From assembly GCA_035554115.1 (NCBI GenBank), contig DATMIW010000045.1, positions 75,106 to 139,105 on the forward strand: a stretch of 64,000 nucleotides of DNA. Reading direction: 5' to 3'. Shown here in pieces: positions 49,378 through 58,041 of the stretch. The notes under the pieces are model-generated. The model was not told the origin of the DNA, made no database searches, and saw only the letters and a list, made by a program, of their open reading frames with translations. Made by a program: the position numbers and the translations under genes. Each line of letters begins with the position of its first letter. Positions within the stretch are counted from its first letter, which is position 1. Source of the DNA: CAXTSE01 sp035554115. Lineage in GTDB: Bacteria > Actinomycetota > Actinomycetes > Actinomycetales > Microbacteriaceae.

Positions 49378-51552
49378 ATGGCGAACATGCAGGGCGCACC
49401 GACGTCGGAACAGCAGGAAGAGCAGCAGACCGCGCTCGAGAAATACGGTGTCAACCTCACCGAGATCGCCAAGAGCGGCAAGCTCGACCCCGTGATCGGT
49501 CGCGACGCCGAAATCCGCCGAATCAGCCAGGTGCTGACGCGCCGCACCAAAAACAACCCTGTGCTCATCGGCGAGCCCGGCGTCGGCAAGACAGCCGTTG
49601 TCGAGGGGCTCGCTCAGCGCATCGTCGCGGGTGACGTTGCCGACTCGCTCAAGAACAAGCAGCTTGTGTCGCTCGACCTGGCGGCTCTCGTCGCCGGCGC
49701 GAAATATCGTGGAGAGTTCGAGGAACGCCTCAAGGCCGTGCTCAAAGAAATCAACGAATCCGACGGCCAGATCATCACATTCATTGACGAGCTGCACACT
49801 CTGATGGGCGCGGGTGGAGGCGACGGCTCGGTGGCCGCGGCCAACATGCTCAAACCGATGCTCGCGCGCGGCGAACTGCGCATGATCGGGGCGACGACCC
49901 TCAACGAATACCGCGAATACATCGAGAAGGATGCCGCGCTCGAGCGCCGCTTCCAGCAGGTGTACGTCGGTGAGCCGAGCGTCGAAGACACTGTCGCGAT
50001 CCTGCGCGGACTCAAAGAGCGGTACGAGGCGCACCACAAGGTGTCGATCGCCGACAGCGCGCTGGTGGCTGCGGCATCCCTCTCCAATCGCTACATCACC
50101 GCGCGACAGCTGCCCGATAAGGCGATCGACCTGATCGACGAGGCGGCCAGCCGACTGAAGATGGAGATCGACAGCTCTCCTGTCGAAATCGACGAGCTCA
50201 AGCGCGCCGTCGACAGATTGCGCATCGAAGAGCTCGCGCTCAAACGCGAGAAGGATGCGGCGTCGAAGGCGCGGCTCGAAAAGCTGCGCGCCGATATGGC
50301 CGGCAAAGAGACGCAGCTCAATGAATTGCAGGCACGATGGCTGGCCGAGAAGAACTCGCTGCACTCGGTCGGAGACCTGCGGAGCCGCCTCAACGATGCA
50401 CGCATCGACCTCGACAAGGCGATGCGTGAGCAGGAGTACCAGAAGGCGTCGAAGCTCAACTATGAGGTGATTCCGCAGATCGAGAAGCAGCTGGTTGCGG
50501 CCGAGGCCGTGGAGCAACTCGGACCGCGTATGGTCAACGACTCCGTCACCGACGAAGACATTGCCTCTGTCGTCGCCGCGTGGACGGGCATTCCGGTCGA
50601 CAAGCTGAGGCAGGGCGAGACCGAGAAGCTGCTGCACCTTGAAGGGGAGCTCGGAAAGCGCCTGATTGGGCAGAAGGATGCGGTGCGCGCCGTCTCCGAG
50701 GCCGTCCGTCGTTCGCGTGCGGGCATCTCCGATCCCGACCGGCCCACCGGTTCCTTCCTGTTCCTCGGGCCGACAGGCGTCGGTAAAACGGAACTCGCGA
50801 AGGCTCTGGCCGAGTACCTCTTTGATGACGAGAAAGCTCTCGTGCGTATCGACATGAGCGAGTACGGCGAGAAGTTCGCCGTGTCGCGGCTCGTGGGTGC
50901 CCCTCCCGGCTATGTCGGATACGAGCAGGGCGGGCAGCTGACAGAAGCCGTGCGCCGCCGCCCGTACTCGGTGATCCTGCTCGACGAGGTCGAGAAGGCG
51001 CACCCCGAGGTGTTCGATGTGCTGCTGCAGGTGCTCGACGACGGTCGACTGACCGATGGACAGGGCCGCACCGTCGACTTCCGCAATGTGATCCTGATCC
51101 TGACCTCCAATCTCGGCAGCCAGGTACTTATCGACCAGGGCCTCGGATGGGACCAGAAGAAGGCGGCGGTCTTCGACCTCGTGCGTCAGGCGTTCAAGCC
51201 GGAATTCGTGAACCGCCTCGACGACATCGTCGTGTTCTCGCCGCTGTCGACCGGCGACCTCGGTCAAATCGTGTCGCTGTACATCGACCGCCTCGAACGG
51301 CGACTCTCGGAGCGTCGGCTGCAACTGGCCGTCACTCCGGATGCGCGTGCCTGGCTCGCCGAGAAGGGCTTCGACCCGATCTATGGCGCGCGGCCACTCC
51401 GACGCCTGATGCAGCATGAGATCGACGACCGGCTTGCGCGTTCGCTGCTGGGCGGAGATGTGCAAGACGGCGACACCGTCATGGTGGGGCTTGGTGACGA
51501 CGAGCTCGTCGTCACTCGCTTCGAGGGGGACACCTCCACGGTGGTCGAGTAG
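49378..51552 (+). CDS. clpB: ClpB disaggregase lacking the N-terminal Clp-N domain
   Basis: 724 residues against about 850-870 for typical ClpB. After a 20-residue polar leader it opens directly at NBD1 (LEKYGVNLTEIAKSGKLDPV), where full-length proteins have about 150 extra residues. NBD1 Walker A is GEPGVGKT (65-72), the coiled-coil M domain spans about 255-380, and NBD2 Walker A GPTGVGKT is near 465. The M domain identifies ClpB rather than ClpA/C. It works with DnaK to rescue aggregates. The start has the spacing of a real ribosome binding site (GAGAGGAA), so the short form appears genuine. Confidence 0.93.
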   Translation: MANMQGAPTSEQQEEQQTALEKYGVNLTEIAKSGKLDPVIGRDAEIRRISQVLTRRTKNNPVLIGEPGVGKTAVVEGLAQRIVAGDVADSLKNKQLVSLDLAALVAGAKYRGEFEERLKAVLKEINESDGQIITFIDELHTLMGAGGGDGSVAAANMLKPMLARGELRMIGATTLNEYREYIEKDAALERRFQQVYVGEPSVEDTVAILRGLKERYEAHHKVSIADSALVAAASLSNRYITARQLPDKAIDLIDEAASRLKMEIDSSPVEIDELKRAVDRLRIEELALKREKDAASKARLEKLRADMAGKETQLNELQARWLAEKNSLHSVGDLRSRLNDARIDLDKAMREQEYQKASKLNYEVIPQIEKQLVAAEAVEQLGPRMVNDSVTDEDIASVVAAWTGIPVDKLRQGETEKLLHLEGELGKRLIGQKDAVRAVSEAVRRSRAGISDPDRPTGSFLFLGPTGVGKTELAKALAEYLFDDEKALVRIDMSEYGEKFAVSRLVGAPPGYVGYEQGGQLTEAVRRRPYSVILLDEVEKAHPEVFDVLLQVLDDGRLTDGQGRTVDFRNVILILTSNLGSQVLIDQGLGWDQKKAAVFDLVRQAFKPEFVNRLDDIVVFSPLSTGDLGQIVSLYIDRLERRLSERRLQLAVTPDARAWLAEKGFDPIYGARPLRRLMQHEIDDRLARSLLGGDVQDGDTVMVGLGDDELVVTRFEGDTSTVVE

Positions 51553-51558
51553 TCGCCA

Positions 51559-51580
51559 ATCGAGCCTATCGAGACCAAGC
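51559..51580. repeat. Copy of the dispersed GTCTCGAC repeat
   Basis: ATCGAGCCTATCGAGACC and following bases lie seven bases after the clpB stop. This is the reverse-complement form of the elements at 21798 and 30261, somewhat diverged. A small hairpin, GCATGC-GAAACA-GCATGC (51579-51596), follows directly. Confidence 0.45.
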
Positions 51581-51596
51581 ATGCGAAACAGCATGC

Positions 51597-51858
51597 ATGG
51601 TAGCCGTTCAAATCCGTGACGTCTCGCAGGCGACCCGCGACGCGCTCGCGGGCGAAGCCGCGCGACGTTCTCGCAGACATCCTCGAGCGCGAGGCTGCCT
51701 CGGCCCGCAACCTCGCCTGGGTAGAAGAGATGCGAAAGCGTGATCAACAGATTCTCAAGGCCACGAGTACCCGGGATCTCATCCGTGAAAGTTGGCGGGA
51801 ACGCGATCGGGCCGTTCTGGATGCGGTCGGCCTCCCCGATGTTTCTGTCGCCGAGTGA
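51597..51858 (+). pseudogene. Frameshifted VapB/FitA-like antitoxin remnant
   Basis: Frame 1 from ATG 51597 reads MVAVQIRDVSQATRDALAGE, a ribbon-helix-helix antitoxin N-terminus. About residue 22 the homologous reading jumps to another frame, giving DVLADILEREAASARN and running to the stop at 51858. A deletion that was not a multiple of three appears to have removed several codons at the junction, near 51660. The second half overlaps the start of the PIN remnant as an intact vapBC pair would. Confidence 0.7.
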
Positions 51859-52010
51859 TTGTCGTCGATTCGTCAGCGTGGGTTGATGCTGCGCTGGGAC
51901 GGGCCACACCGCTCCTGCTCTCTGAAGAACTCGGATGTCCGCTTGTCACCGCCGACACGACGCTCGCGCGGGTCCCTGGCATTCGGTGTCGTGTGATCGG
52001 GTTCGAATAA
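51855..52010 (+). pseudogene. Internally deleted PIN-domain (VapC-like) toxin remnant
   Basis: 51 codons from GTG 51855, against about 130 in VapC. The N-terminus VIVVDSSAWVDA carries the first catalytic Asp. The last part, EELGCPLVTADTTLARVPGI, is the C-terminal PIN motif. The middle 75-80 residues, including the second and third acidic residues, are missing. It is in frame but cannot fold as a nuclease. Confidence 0.7.
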
Positions 52011-52073
52011 CCCAGCCTGGAAGTTCCCAGAGCGACACGGCGACCTTATGTCAAAACGCGCTAGACATGGATC

Positions 52074-52526
52074 ATGACGGACGTGAGTGGCAACGGCGAC
52101 CAGCATGTCGACATCGAACTGATCGGCGATGACATCGTCGCGCTCGTGGAGTGGTGCATGTTGACTGCCGTCGAGCGATGGAGCGGGCACCTCATCCCGT
52201 TCGCCGCTGGCCTGACTCTTGACGGCGAGCTCGTCGAGTTCACCACCCCCGACGTCCATGCCGGAACGCCGGAAGCCAACGCGATCATCGACCTCACGGC
52301 GGCACTGCGTCCGCATCGATCGGAGCTGCGGGCCGCCGCCATTACATATCGCATCGACCACGATGCCGACAACGACGCCATCGAGGTGTCGCTGGAACAT
52401 CGCGGGGGAGTCGCGCGCCTCATCCGCCGTCCCTTCCCGAAGGATGCGTCAGCACTGGAACTCGGCGCGCTCGAGTCGAAAGATGCCCCCGGCGCGATCC
52501 TGTTCGAGAAGCCACGCGCCGGCTAA
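52074..52526 (+). CDS. Hypothetical protein
   Basis: 150 residues, acidic, with no signal peptide or membrane segment. Regular alternation suggests a mixed alpha/beta domain (WCMLTAVERWSGHLIPFAAG, AAITYRIDHDADNDAIEV). I do not recognise the family. It stands alone between the VapBC remnants and the GMC locus; its ATG is at the edge of a 63-base gap. Base use is like the rest of the chromosome. Confidence 0.55.
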   Translation: MTDVSGNGDQHVDIELIGDDIVALVEWCMLTAVERWSGHLIPFAAGLTLDGELVEFTTPDVHAGTPEANAIIDLTAALRPHRSELRAAAITYRIDHDADNDAIEVSLEHRGGVARLIRRPFPKDASALELGALESKDAPGAILFEKPRAG

Positions 52527-52615
52527 CGCCCCTTCGCATCTCGGCAGCCGCCGCCGCGTCTTTGAGGCGAAATCACGCTGACAGACCCGAGAAATCCACG
52601 CCCTCGCCCGGTGCT

Positions 52616-52643
52616 TTGACAGATGCGGCAAAGGTGTTATCGA
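52616..52643 (+). promoter_or_regulatory. Probable promoter of the GMC oxidoreductase locus
   Basis: TTGACA at 52616-52621 and TATCGA at 52638-52643 are spaced 16 bases, in the 202-base gap before the GMC gene. This is the likely start of the GMC / importer / ALDH transcript. No obvious AraC-type direct repeats were picked out by eye. Confidence 0.5.
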
Positions 52644-52728
52644 TCCGCGCAAATAGGGCGCCTCCGCGTTTCCCTCCCTGGTTCGACGTGCCAGCGTCTT
52701 CCGAGGAATGACAAGGAGGTCATCACTA

Positions 52729-54285
52729 ATGGAAGTTTCGCCGCAGAAAAACCCCCGCAGTGTTGTCGTGATTGGCGCAGGTTCGGCAGGGAGCGTCGTA
52801 GCCAGAAGGCTCGCGGATGCCGGTCACACGGTGACAGTGCTAGAGGCCGGGGGTCCCGACACCAATCCGGCCATCCACGACCCGAGCCGGGCTGGGGAGC
52901 TCTGGCACAGTCCCGAAGATTGGGACTACTTCACGGTGCCCCAGCCGCACGCGGCGAATCGTCGACTGCACCTGCCGCGCGGCAAAGTGCTGGGCGGATC
53001 ACATGCCCTCAACGCCATGATCTGGGTGCGCGGTGCAGAAGCCGACTTCGCGCACTGGGCCGCCGTCTCCGATGAGGAATGGGCATGGGACGCCGTGCTG
53101 CCGATTTACTGCGACATCGAGCGGTTCTCGGGTGGGGCATCCGCCGTTCACGGTGATCAGGGCCTGCTCGACGTGACCGACGACTACGCGCTTGACCCGA
53201 TTCAGGCGAGCATCATTGACGCGGCCGTGCAAGAGGGTCTCCCGCGGAACCCTGACTACAACGGCGGTGACCAAGAAGGTGTCGCCCAGGAGCAGGTCAC
53301 GATTCGTGGCGGCGAGCGCTTGAGCAGCTACCGTGCTTACCTTCAGCCGGTGCGTGACCGGGTCGATGTGCGCACCGGATCGTGGGTGCACAACCTCATC
53401 ATCGACGAGACGGATGCCGGGCCTCGCGTCGTTGGCGTCGTATACGAACAGGGTGGTGGGCGGCACGAGCTGCGAGCTGATGAGGTTGTGCTGTGTGCAG
53501 GAGCCATCGATTCGCCGCGCATCCTCCTGCGCAGCGGGATCGGTCCAGCTGCCGAGCTGGCTGAGGTCGGCATTCGACCCGTGCACGACCTGCCGGGCGT
53601 CGGCAAGAACCTGCACGATCACCTGTTGTCGCCGGTGATTTTTGGCACGGAACGACCGATCGGGCCTCCGCATGAAGGCGTCTCCGTGACGCAGGCACAT
53701 CACTTCTGGAAGAGCGATTCGGCCCTGGAGGTGCCCGACACCCAGCCGATCTACTTCAGCGTGCCGATCTACGTCGACGACCAGACCGGTTCGATGGATG
53801 GGTTCTCACTGCTGGCCGGAATTGTCTCGCCCAAGGCGCGTGGGAGCATCCGCCTCTCCGGGCCGGGAGAGCACGATCCGCTGCTTATCGACATCGACGC
53901 ACTCGGACACGAGGACGACGTGGCCTCGTTGGTCGCCTCCGTTCGACAATGCCGCCGGATCGGCGCGCAGTCAGCACTGGCTGGCGCAGTCGCAGACGGC
54001 AGTTGGGGTGCGCACGAGACCTTCCCCGGGCCATCGGTCGGTGACGGTGACGACCTCGTGGACTACGTGCGTTCGACAGCGATCACCTATCACCACCAAG
54101 TGGGCACTTGCGCGATGGGCACCGACGAGAACGCGGTAGTCGACCCACGGTTGCGGGTGCACGGACTTCCCGGAGTCCGGGTCGCCGACGCGTCGATCAT
54201 GCCGCGAATCACGACCGGAAACACCAACGCACCTTCTGTGCTCATCGGTGAGCAGGCCGCCCGTTTCATGCTCGCGGGCGAATAG
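52729..54285 (+). CDS. GMC-family FAD-dependent oxidoreductase (choline/alcohol dehydrogenase-like)
   Basis: 518 residues from ATG 52729, chosen over an in-frame ATG at 52708 because a perfect AAGGAGGT lies 8 bases before it. FAD motif VVIGAGSAGSVVARRL starts at residue 13, with GGSHALNAMIWVRG and GAIDSPRILLRSGIG typical of GMC enzymes. The C-terminal HHQVGTCAMG and MPRITTGNTNAPS hold the active-site His/Asn region. It oxidises an alcohol to an aldehyde; the downstream ALDH would oxidise the product. Substrate unknown. Confidence 0.9.
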   Translation: MEVSPQKNPRSVVVIGAGSAGSVVARRLADAGHTVTVLEAGGPDTNPAIHDPSRAGELWHSPEDWDYFTVPQPHAANRRLHLPRGKVLGGSHALNAMIWVRGAEADFAHWAAVSDEEWAWDAVLPIYCDIERFSGGASAVHGDQGLLDVTDDYALDPIQASIIDAAVQEGLPRNPDYNGGDQEGVAQEQVTIRGGERLSSYRAYLQPVRDRVDVRTGSWVHNLIIDETDAGPRVVGVVYEQGGGRHELRADEVVLCAGAIDSPRILLRSGIGPAAELAEVGIRPVHDLPGVGKNLHDHLLSPVIFGTERPIGPPHEGVSVTQAHHFWKSDSALEVPDTQPIYFSVPIYVDDQTGSMDGFSLLAGIVSPKARGSIRLSGPGEHDPLLIDIDALGHEDDVASLVASVRQCRRIGAQSALAGAVADGSWGAHETFPGPSVGDGDDLVDYVRSTAITYHHQVGTCAMGTDENAVVDPRLRVHGLPGVRVADASIMPRITTGNTNAPSVLIGEQAARFMLAGE

Positions 54286-54329
54286 CCGTCCCAATTTTTG
54301 TCCACAACATCACATACAAAGGAGTAGTC

Positions 54330-55319
54330 ATGTTTAAGTCACGAAAGGTCCGCCTCGCGAGTGTGACGGTCGCCGCCATCCTTGCCCTCTCCGGGTGCGG
54401 AACAACAGCCGTCAGTGCATCGAGCGACGCGGGTTCACGCGGTGAGGTTAAGAAGATCCTCTTCGATTACCCGTACACCGCGCTCCCGGTTTACAGCGCC
54501 CTGGTCCCCAAGATCAAGGCGGCGGCGAAGAAGGCCGGCGTCTCGGTGGAATTCACGAACGACGACATGGATTTGGCAAAGCAGGTGACGAACCTGAACG
54601 CATACGTGTCGAGCGATGTGGATGCGGTGGTTTCGTTCCCCGCCGACCCCACCAGCCTGGAGGGTATCGCCAAGGACTATGTGAACTCGGGCAAATACTG
54701 GGTGAGCTACGCGGGCGATGTGAATGGTCAGGATGCCACGCTGCAGTGGAGCTTCGAAAAGTCCGGCCGGATGCTCGGAGAAGATGCGGGCACATGGGCT
54801 CAGAAGAATCTCGGAGGTAAGGGCAAGGTTCTGATTATCTCGGAGACCACCGTTCAGGTGGGTCGCGAGCGCACCAAGGGTCTGATTGCGGGTCTCAAGG
54901 AAACGGCACCCGATATGACGGTCGTGCTGGATCAAGAGGGCGTTACTCCGACAGACGGCCTGACCATCACGAACGCGGTGCTGGCCAAGCATCCGGACGT
55001 CAACATGGTTCTCGCGACCGTGGGCGATGCCGCCCAGGGCGCGTACCAGGCTCTTGTCGCCTCGGGGCGTTCCGAGACCGATGCCAAGACGTATGTCGGC
55101 GGACTCGACCCGAACCTGTTCGAGCTTCAGAAAATGGAGGCCGGCAGCTTCTTCCGCGGGACCACGTACTTCTCGCTGGACGACATGGCCACCGCGGTGG
55201 TCAACATCCCCATTGCGCTCGGCGAAGGAAAGAAGAACGCCAGCATCAATCTGCCCGTGAAATTGGTCAAGCACGGTGACCCGCAGATGGCGTTCTACAT
55301 TCAGGAACTCGGCGGCTAA
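54330..55319 (+). CDS. RbsB-type ABC transporter substrate-binding lipoprotein
   Basis: 329 residues with a lipobox LSGC (Cys 23) and the type I periplasmic binding fold: two Rossmann-like lobes with motifs such as FSFPADPTSLEG-like and ISETTVQVGRERTKGLI. It belongs with the ribose/xylose/galactose-type group. A GGAG site precedes ATG 54330. The next gene lies 144 bases downstream across a strong hairpin. Confidence 0.88.
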   Translation: MFKSRKVRLASVTVAAILALSGCGTTAVSASSDAGSRGEVKKILFDYPYTALPVYSALVPKIKAAAKKAGVSVEFTNDDMDLAKQVTNLNAYVSSDVDAVVSFPADPTSLEGIAKDYVNSGKYWVSYAGDVNGQDATLQWSFEKSGRMLGEDAGTWAQKNLGGKGKVLIISETTVQVGRERTKGLIAGLKETAPDMTVVLDQEGVTPTDGLTITNAVLAKHPDVNMVLATVGDAAQGAYQALVASGRSETDAKTYVGGLDPNLFELQKMEAGSFFRGTTYFSLDDMATAVVNIPIALGEGKKNASINLPVKLVKHGDPQMAFYIQELGG

Positions 55320-55343
55320 GACCGCCAGAGAATCTATGGCACG

Positions 55344-55400
55344 CGTTGCGGGTCGAGCCCGCCGATGAAGCTCACGCCTCGAACGGCTCGACTCGCAACG
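55344..55400 (+). other. Intercistronic hairpin after the binding-protein gene
   Basis: A 16-bp stem, CGTTGCGGGTCGAGCC (55344-55359) with GGCTCGACTCGCAACG (55385-55400), has one G-U pair and a 25-base loop. No T run follows. Such hairpins after binding-protein genes protect upstream mRNA or attenuate read-through, giving more binding protein than ATPase. Confidence 0.75.
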
Positions 55401-55463
55401 TCCTCTATCGGCATGCACACACGCGCATATGAACGCGCAGAAACGTAGAAGGCGAGGGGCGAG

Positions 55464-56969
55464 TTGACGACATCAGTTACCGGCCTGACGAAGCGCTACG
55501 GGTCAACTCTGGCCTTGGATCACGTTTCCTTAGAGATCACGTCGGGTGAAGTTCATGCCCTGTTGGGCCACAACGGCGCAGGTAAGTCGACTCTCATCAA
55601 ATGTCTGGGTGGCGGCGTTGCACCCACGTCGGGTGTGATGACCGTTGACGGCACAGAATTCGCTAGCTTCGACCCCCGCACGTCGATCGCCAACGGCGTA
55701 GCGGTCATCTATCAAAACCTCAGCCTGATCGACGGGCTCAATATTGCCGAGAATCTCTTCCTCGGACAGGAGGTGACCCACGCAGCTTTCGTCCTCGATC
55801 GAGTTCAGCACAGGGAGCTCGCACAGGAATCGTTGGCCCGAGTGGGCCTGAACGTCAACCCGAACACCCTGGTCGGTGAACTGTCGATCGGGCAGCGGCA
55901 ACTTGTCGAGGTTGCGAAAGCTCTGCAGCGTAACGCCCGCCTGTTGATCCTCGACGAGCCGAGCGCCGCGCTATCGAAGACAGAAGCAGAGCGGCTCAGC
56001 GAACTGGTGCTGGGGTTGAAAGCAGACGGCATTGCCATTCTGTATGTCACTCACCTGCTGAACGAGGTTATGAAACTCGCGGACCGCGTGACAGTCCTCC
56101 GGGACGGCAAAAATGTGTGGTTCTCTGACATGTCAGCAGGCGTCACAAAAGACGATCTCGTGGAGGCCATCAGCGGCGAGAGCGCGGGCGCGATAAGTCG
56201 GCCCCATCCCATCGCGGCTGACGCGATGCCAGCCCTGTCGTTGTCCGACTTTGGCGGGCCCGGGATCGGACCCATCACCCTGGATGTGAAGCCGGGCGAG
56301 ATTCTTGCGCTGTACGGCTTGGTGGGTGCCGGCCGCACGCGGCTGCTTCAGACCCTCTTCGGCAGGCTGCCCACTCGCTCCGGCACTGTCGCAGTCGATG
56401 GCGAGATCGTCAGCCATTCTCGCCCCAAGAAGGCGCTGAGCGCGCGAATAGCTCTGGTGCCTGGCGACCGGGCGAAGCAGGGCCTTTTTGGTTCGATGTC
56501 GGCGCTCGATAACACAGTGATCCGGACGATGGGCCAGCTTTCTCGAGGTGGCATCCGCAACATCGTTGCCGAGCGCACGGTTTTCGATCGCGTCTCAGAT
56601 CGACTGTCGCTTCGGCCGAAGAGTGAGGTGCTGCCTGCCGCGCGCTTCTCGGGAGGCAACCAGCAGAAAATCCTGATCGGGCGGTGGGTGAACGACAGGT
56701 CTGACGTCAAAGTGCTTCTGCTCGACGACCCCACGCAGGGCGTCGACGTGGGTGCCCGCGAAGAGATCTACCGAGTCGTGCGCGAGCTGGCTGCCGAGCG
56801 GGGTCTCGCGGTGATTGTTGCGACGAATGAGCCCGACGAAGTGATGAGCCTCGCGCATCGCTGCCTCGTTATGCAGAAGGGCAAAGTCGTCCAAGAGATC
56901 GACGTCGCCACCACGACCGCCGAGAAGCTCTTGGCTCTCATCCATGTCGACGCCGTCCCCGTTCCCTAG
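55464..56969 (+). CDS. RbsA-type ABC transporter ATP-binding protein (two NBDs)
   Basis: 501 residues from TTG 55464. NBD1 has GHNGAGKST, the signature LSIGQRQLVEVAKAL and Walker B LLILDEPSAAL. NBD2 has the usual degenerate P-loop GLVGAGRTRLLQ, with FSGGNQQKILIGRW and LLLDDPTQGVDVGAR. This duplicated-domain layout is typical of sugar importers. It couples ATP hydrolysis to the RbsC-like permease 18 bases downstream. Confidence 0.92.
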   Translation: MTTSVTGLTKRYGSTLALDHVSLEITSGEVHALLGHNGAGKSTLIKCLGGGVAPTSGVMTVDGTEFASFDPRTSIANGVAVIYQNLSLIDGLNIAENLFLGQEVTHAAFVLDRVQHRELAQESLARVGLNVNPNTLVGELSIGQRQLVEVAKALQRNARLLILDEPSAALSKTEAERLSELVLGLKADGIAILYVTHLLNEVMKLADRVTVLRDGKNVWFSDMSAGVTKDDLVEAISGESAGAISRPHPIAADAMPALSLSDFGGPGIGPITLDVKPGEILALYGLVGAGRTRLLQTLFGRLPTRSGTVAVDGEIVSHSRPKKALSARIALVPGDRAKQGLFGSMSALDNTVIRTMGQLSRGGIRNIVAERTVFDRVSDRLSLRPKSEVLPAARFSGGNQQKILIGRWVNDRSDVKVLLLDDPTQGVDVGAREEIYRVVRELAAERGLAVIVATNEPDEVMSLAHRCLVMQKGKVVQEIDVATTTAEKLLALIHVDAVPVP

Positions 56970-56987
56970 AGATTCAAGGACCATATT

Positions 56988-57986
56988 GTGACGATTTCAT
57001 TGAGACAGCGCCTGATCCAAGGGCTGGTCAAGAACCCTCTGCTCGTCTTGCTCATCGTGATGGTCGTTGCTGTTCAAATAGCAACGGGGAGCCAACTCAA
57101 TTGGCCGAACCTGCGCGGGGTGCTCCTCGACGGCGCGGTTATCGCCATCGTGGCGATCCCCGGAGCCATGTTGATCATCTCGGGCTATATCGATCTCTCG
57201 GTGGGGTCCACCCTCGCCCTGGGAGGGGTGACCGCGGGCATGATCATGGAGGGCGGCACCGGCAACCCGGCGCTCGCCGTGCTTGCGGCGATTGGCGCGG
57301 GCGTGCTGGTCGGCCTCTTCAACGGTGTTGTGACCACCTATTTCGGGCTGAACTCGTTCATCGCCACCCTTGGCGCACTCACTGCCGTCCGCGGTGCGGC
57401 GCAACTTCTCAGCCCGCTCGGGCGCAGCACCTTCGGGGATGCCTTTGGCTTCCTGGGGGTCGGAACCCTCGTGGGGATCCCGGTCGCCGTGATCGTCGCG
57501 GCTGTGCTGCTGATACTGGCCGCGTTGTTTCTGCGATTCACACCCGCCGGGCGTCACGTCTATGCGATCGGGGTCAACCGGGAAGCCGCATATCTGTCGG
57601 GGGTGAATGTCAAGCGCATCCCCTTCGTGCTGTTTGTCGTCTCCGGTGGCGCAGCCGGCCTCGCCGGGGCCATCACCGTCGCGCGGCTTAACAGTGCCCC
57701 TCCGGGCCAGCTGGGCGTCGGATTCGAACTCGTTGTGCTCACTGCGGTCCTGCTCGGCGGCGTCGTGTTCACCGGTGGTGAGGGCAGTATGTTCGGCGTC
57801 CTGGTCGGGGTTCTGTTCCTCGGCTTGCTGAACAACGCCCTGACCCTGCTGGGCGTCACCAGTTTTTGGCAGAACGTGGCCACCGGATTGGCGCTGGTCG
57901 CGGCCATCGGGATCGGCGCCTACATCCACGTGGTGCGTCAAAAAATCGAAAGTGCTCAGGCGGCACGGCTCGCCGAACAGGCGTGA
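56988..57986 (+). CDS. RbsC-type ABC transporter permease
   Basis: 332 residues from GTG 56988, with about nine membrane helices. The BPD_transp_2 signature appears as GYIDLSVGSTLALGGVTAG, GLFNGVVTTYFGLNSFIATLG and AIGVNREAAYLSGV. It forms the homodimeric channel of the importer. ALDH follows 55 bases later. Confidence 0.92.
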   Translation: MTISLRQRLIQGLVKNPLLVLLIVMVVAVQIATGSQLNWPNLRGVLLDGAVIAIVAIPGAMLIISGYIDLSVGSTLALGGVTAGMIMEGGTGNPALAVLAAIGAGVLVGLFNGVVTTYFGLNSFIATLGALTAVRGAAQLLSPLGRSTFGDAFGFLGVGTLVGIPVAVIVAAVLLILAALFLRFTPAGRHVYAIGVNREAAYLSGVNVKRIPFVLFVVSGGAAGLAGAITVARLNSAPPGQLGVGFELVVLTAVLLGGVVFTGGEGSMFGVLVGVLFLGLLNNALTLLGVTSFWQNVATGLALVAAIGIGAYIHVVRQKIESAQAARLAEQA

Positions 57987-58041
57987 TCGACATTCTTACC
58001 CACATCCGAACAGCTACACCCATCCACTGAGGAGAGACCTG

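Noticed and set aside
49351..51909. 852-codon open frame antisense to clpB
   Set aside because: High-GC coding sequence keeps the complementary frame free of stops; the product has no family resemblance while the opposite strand is clearly ClpB.
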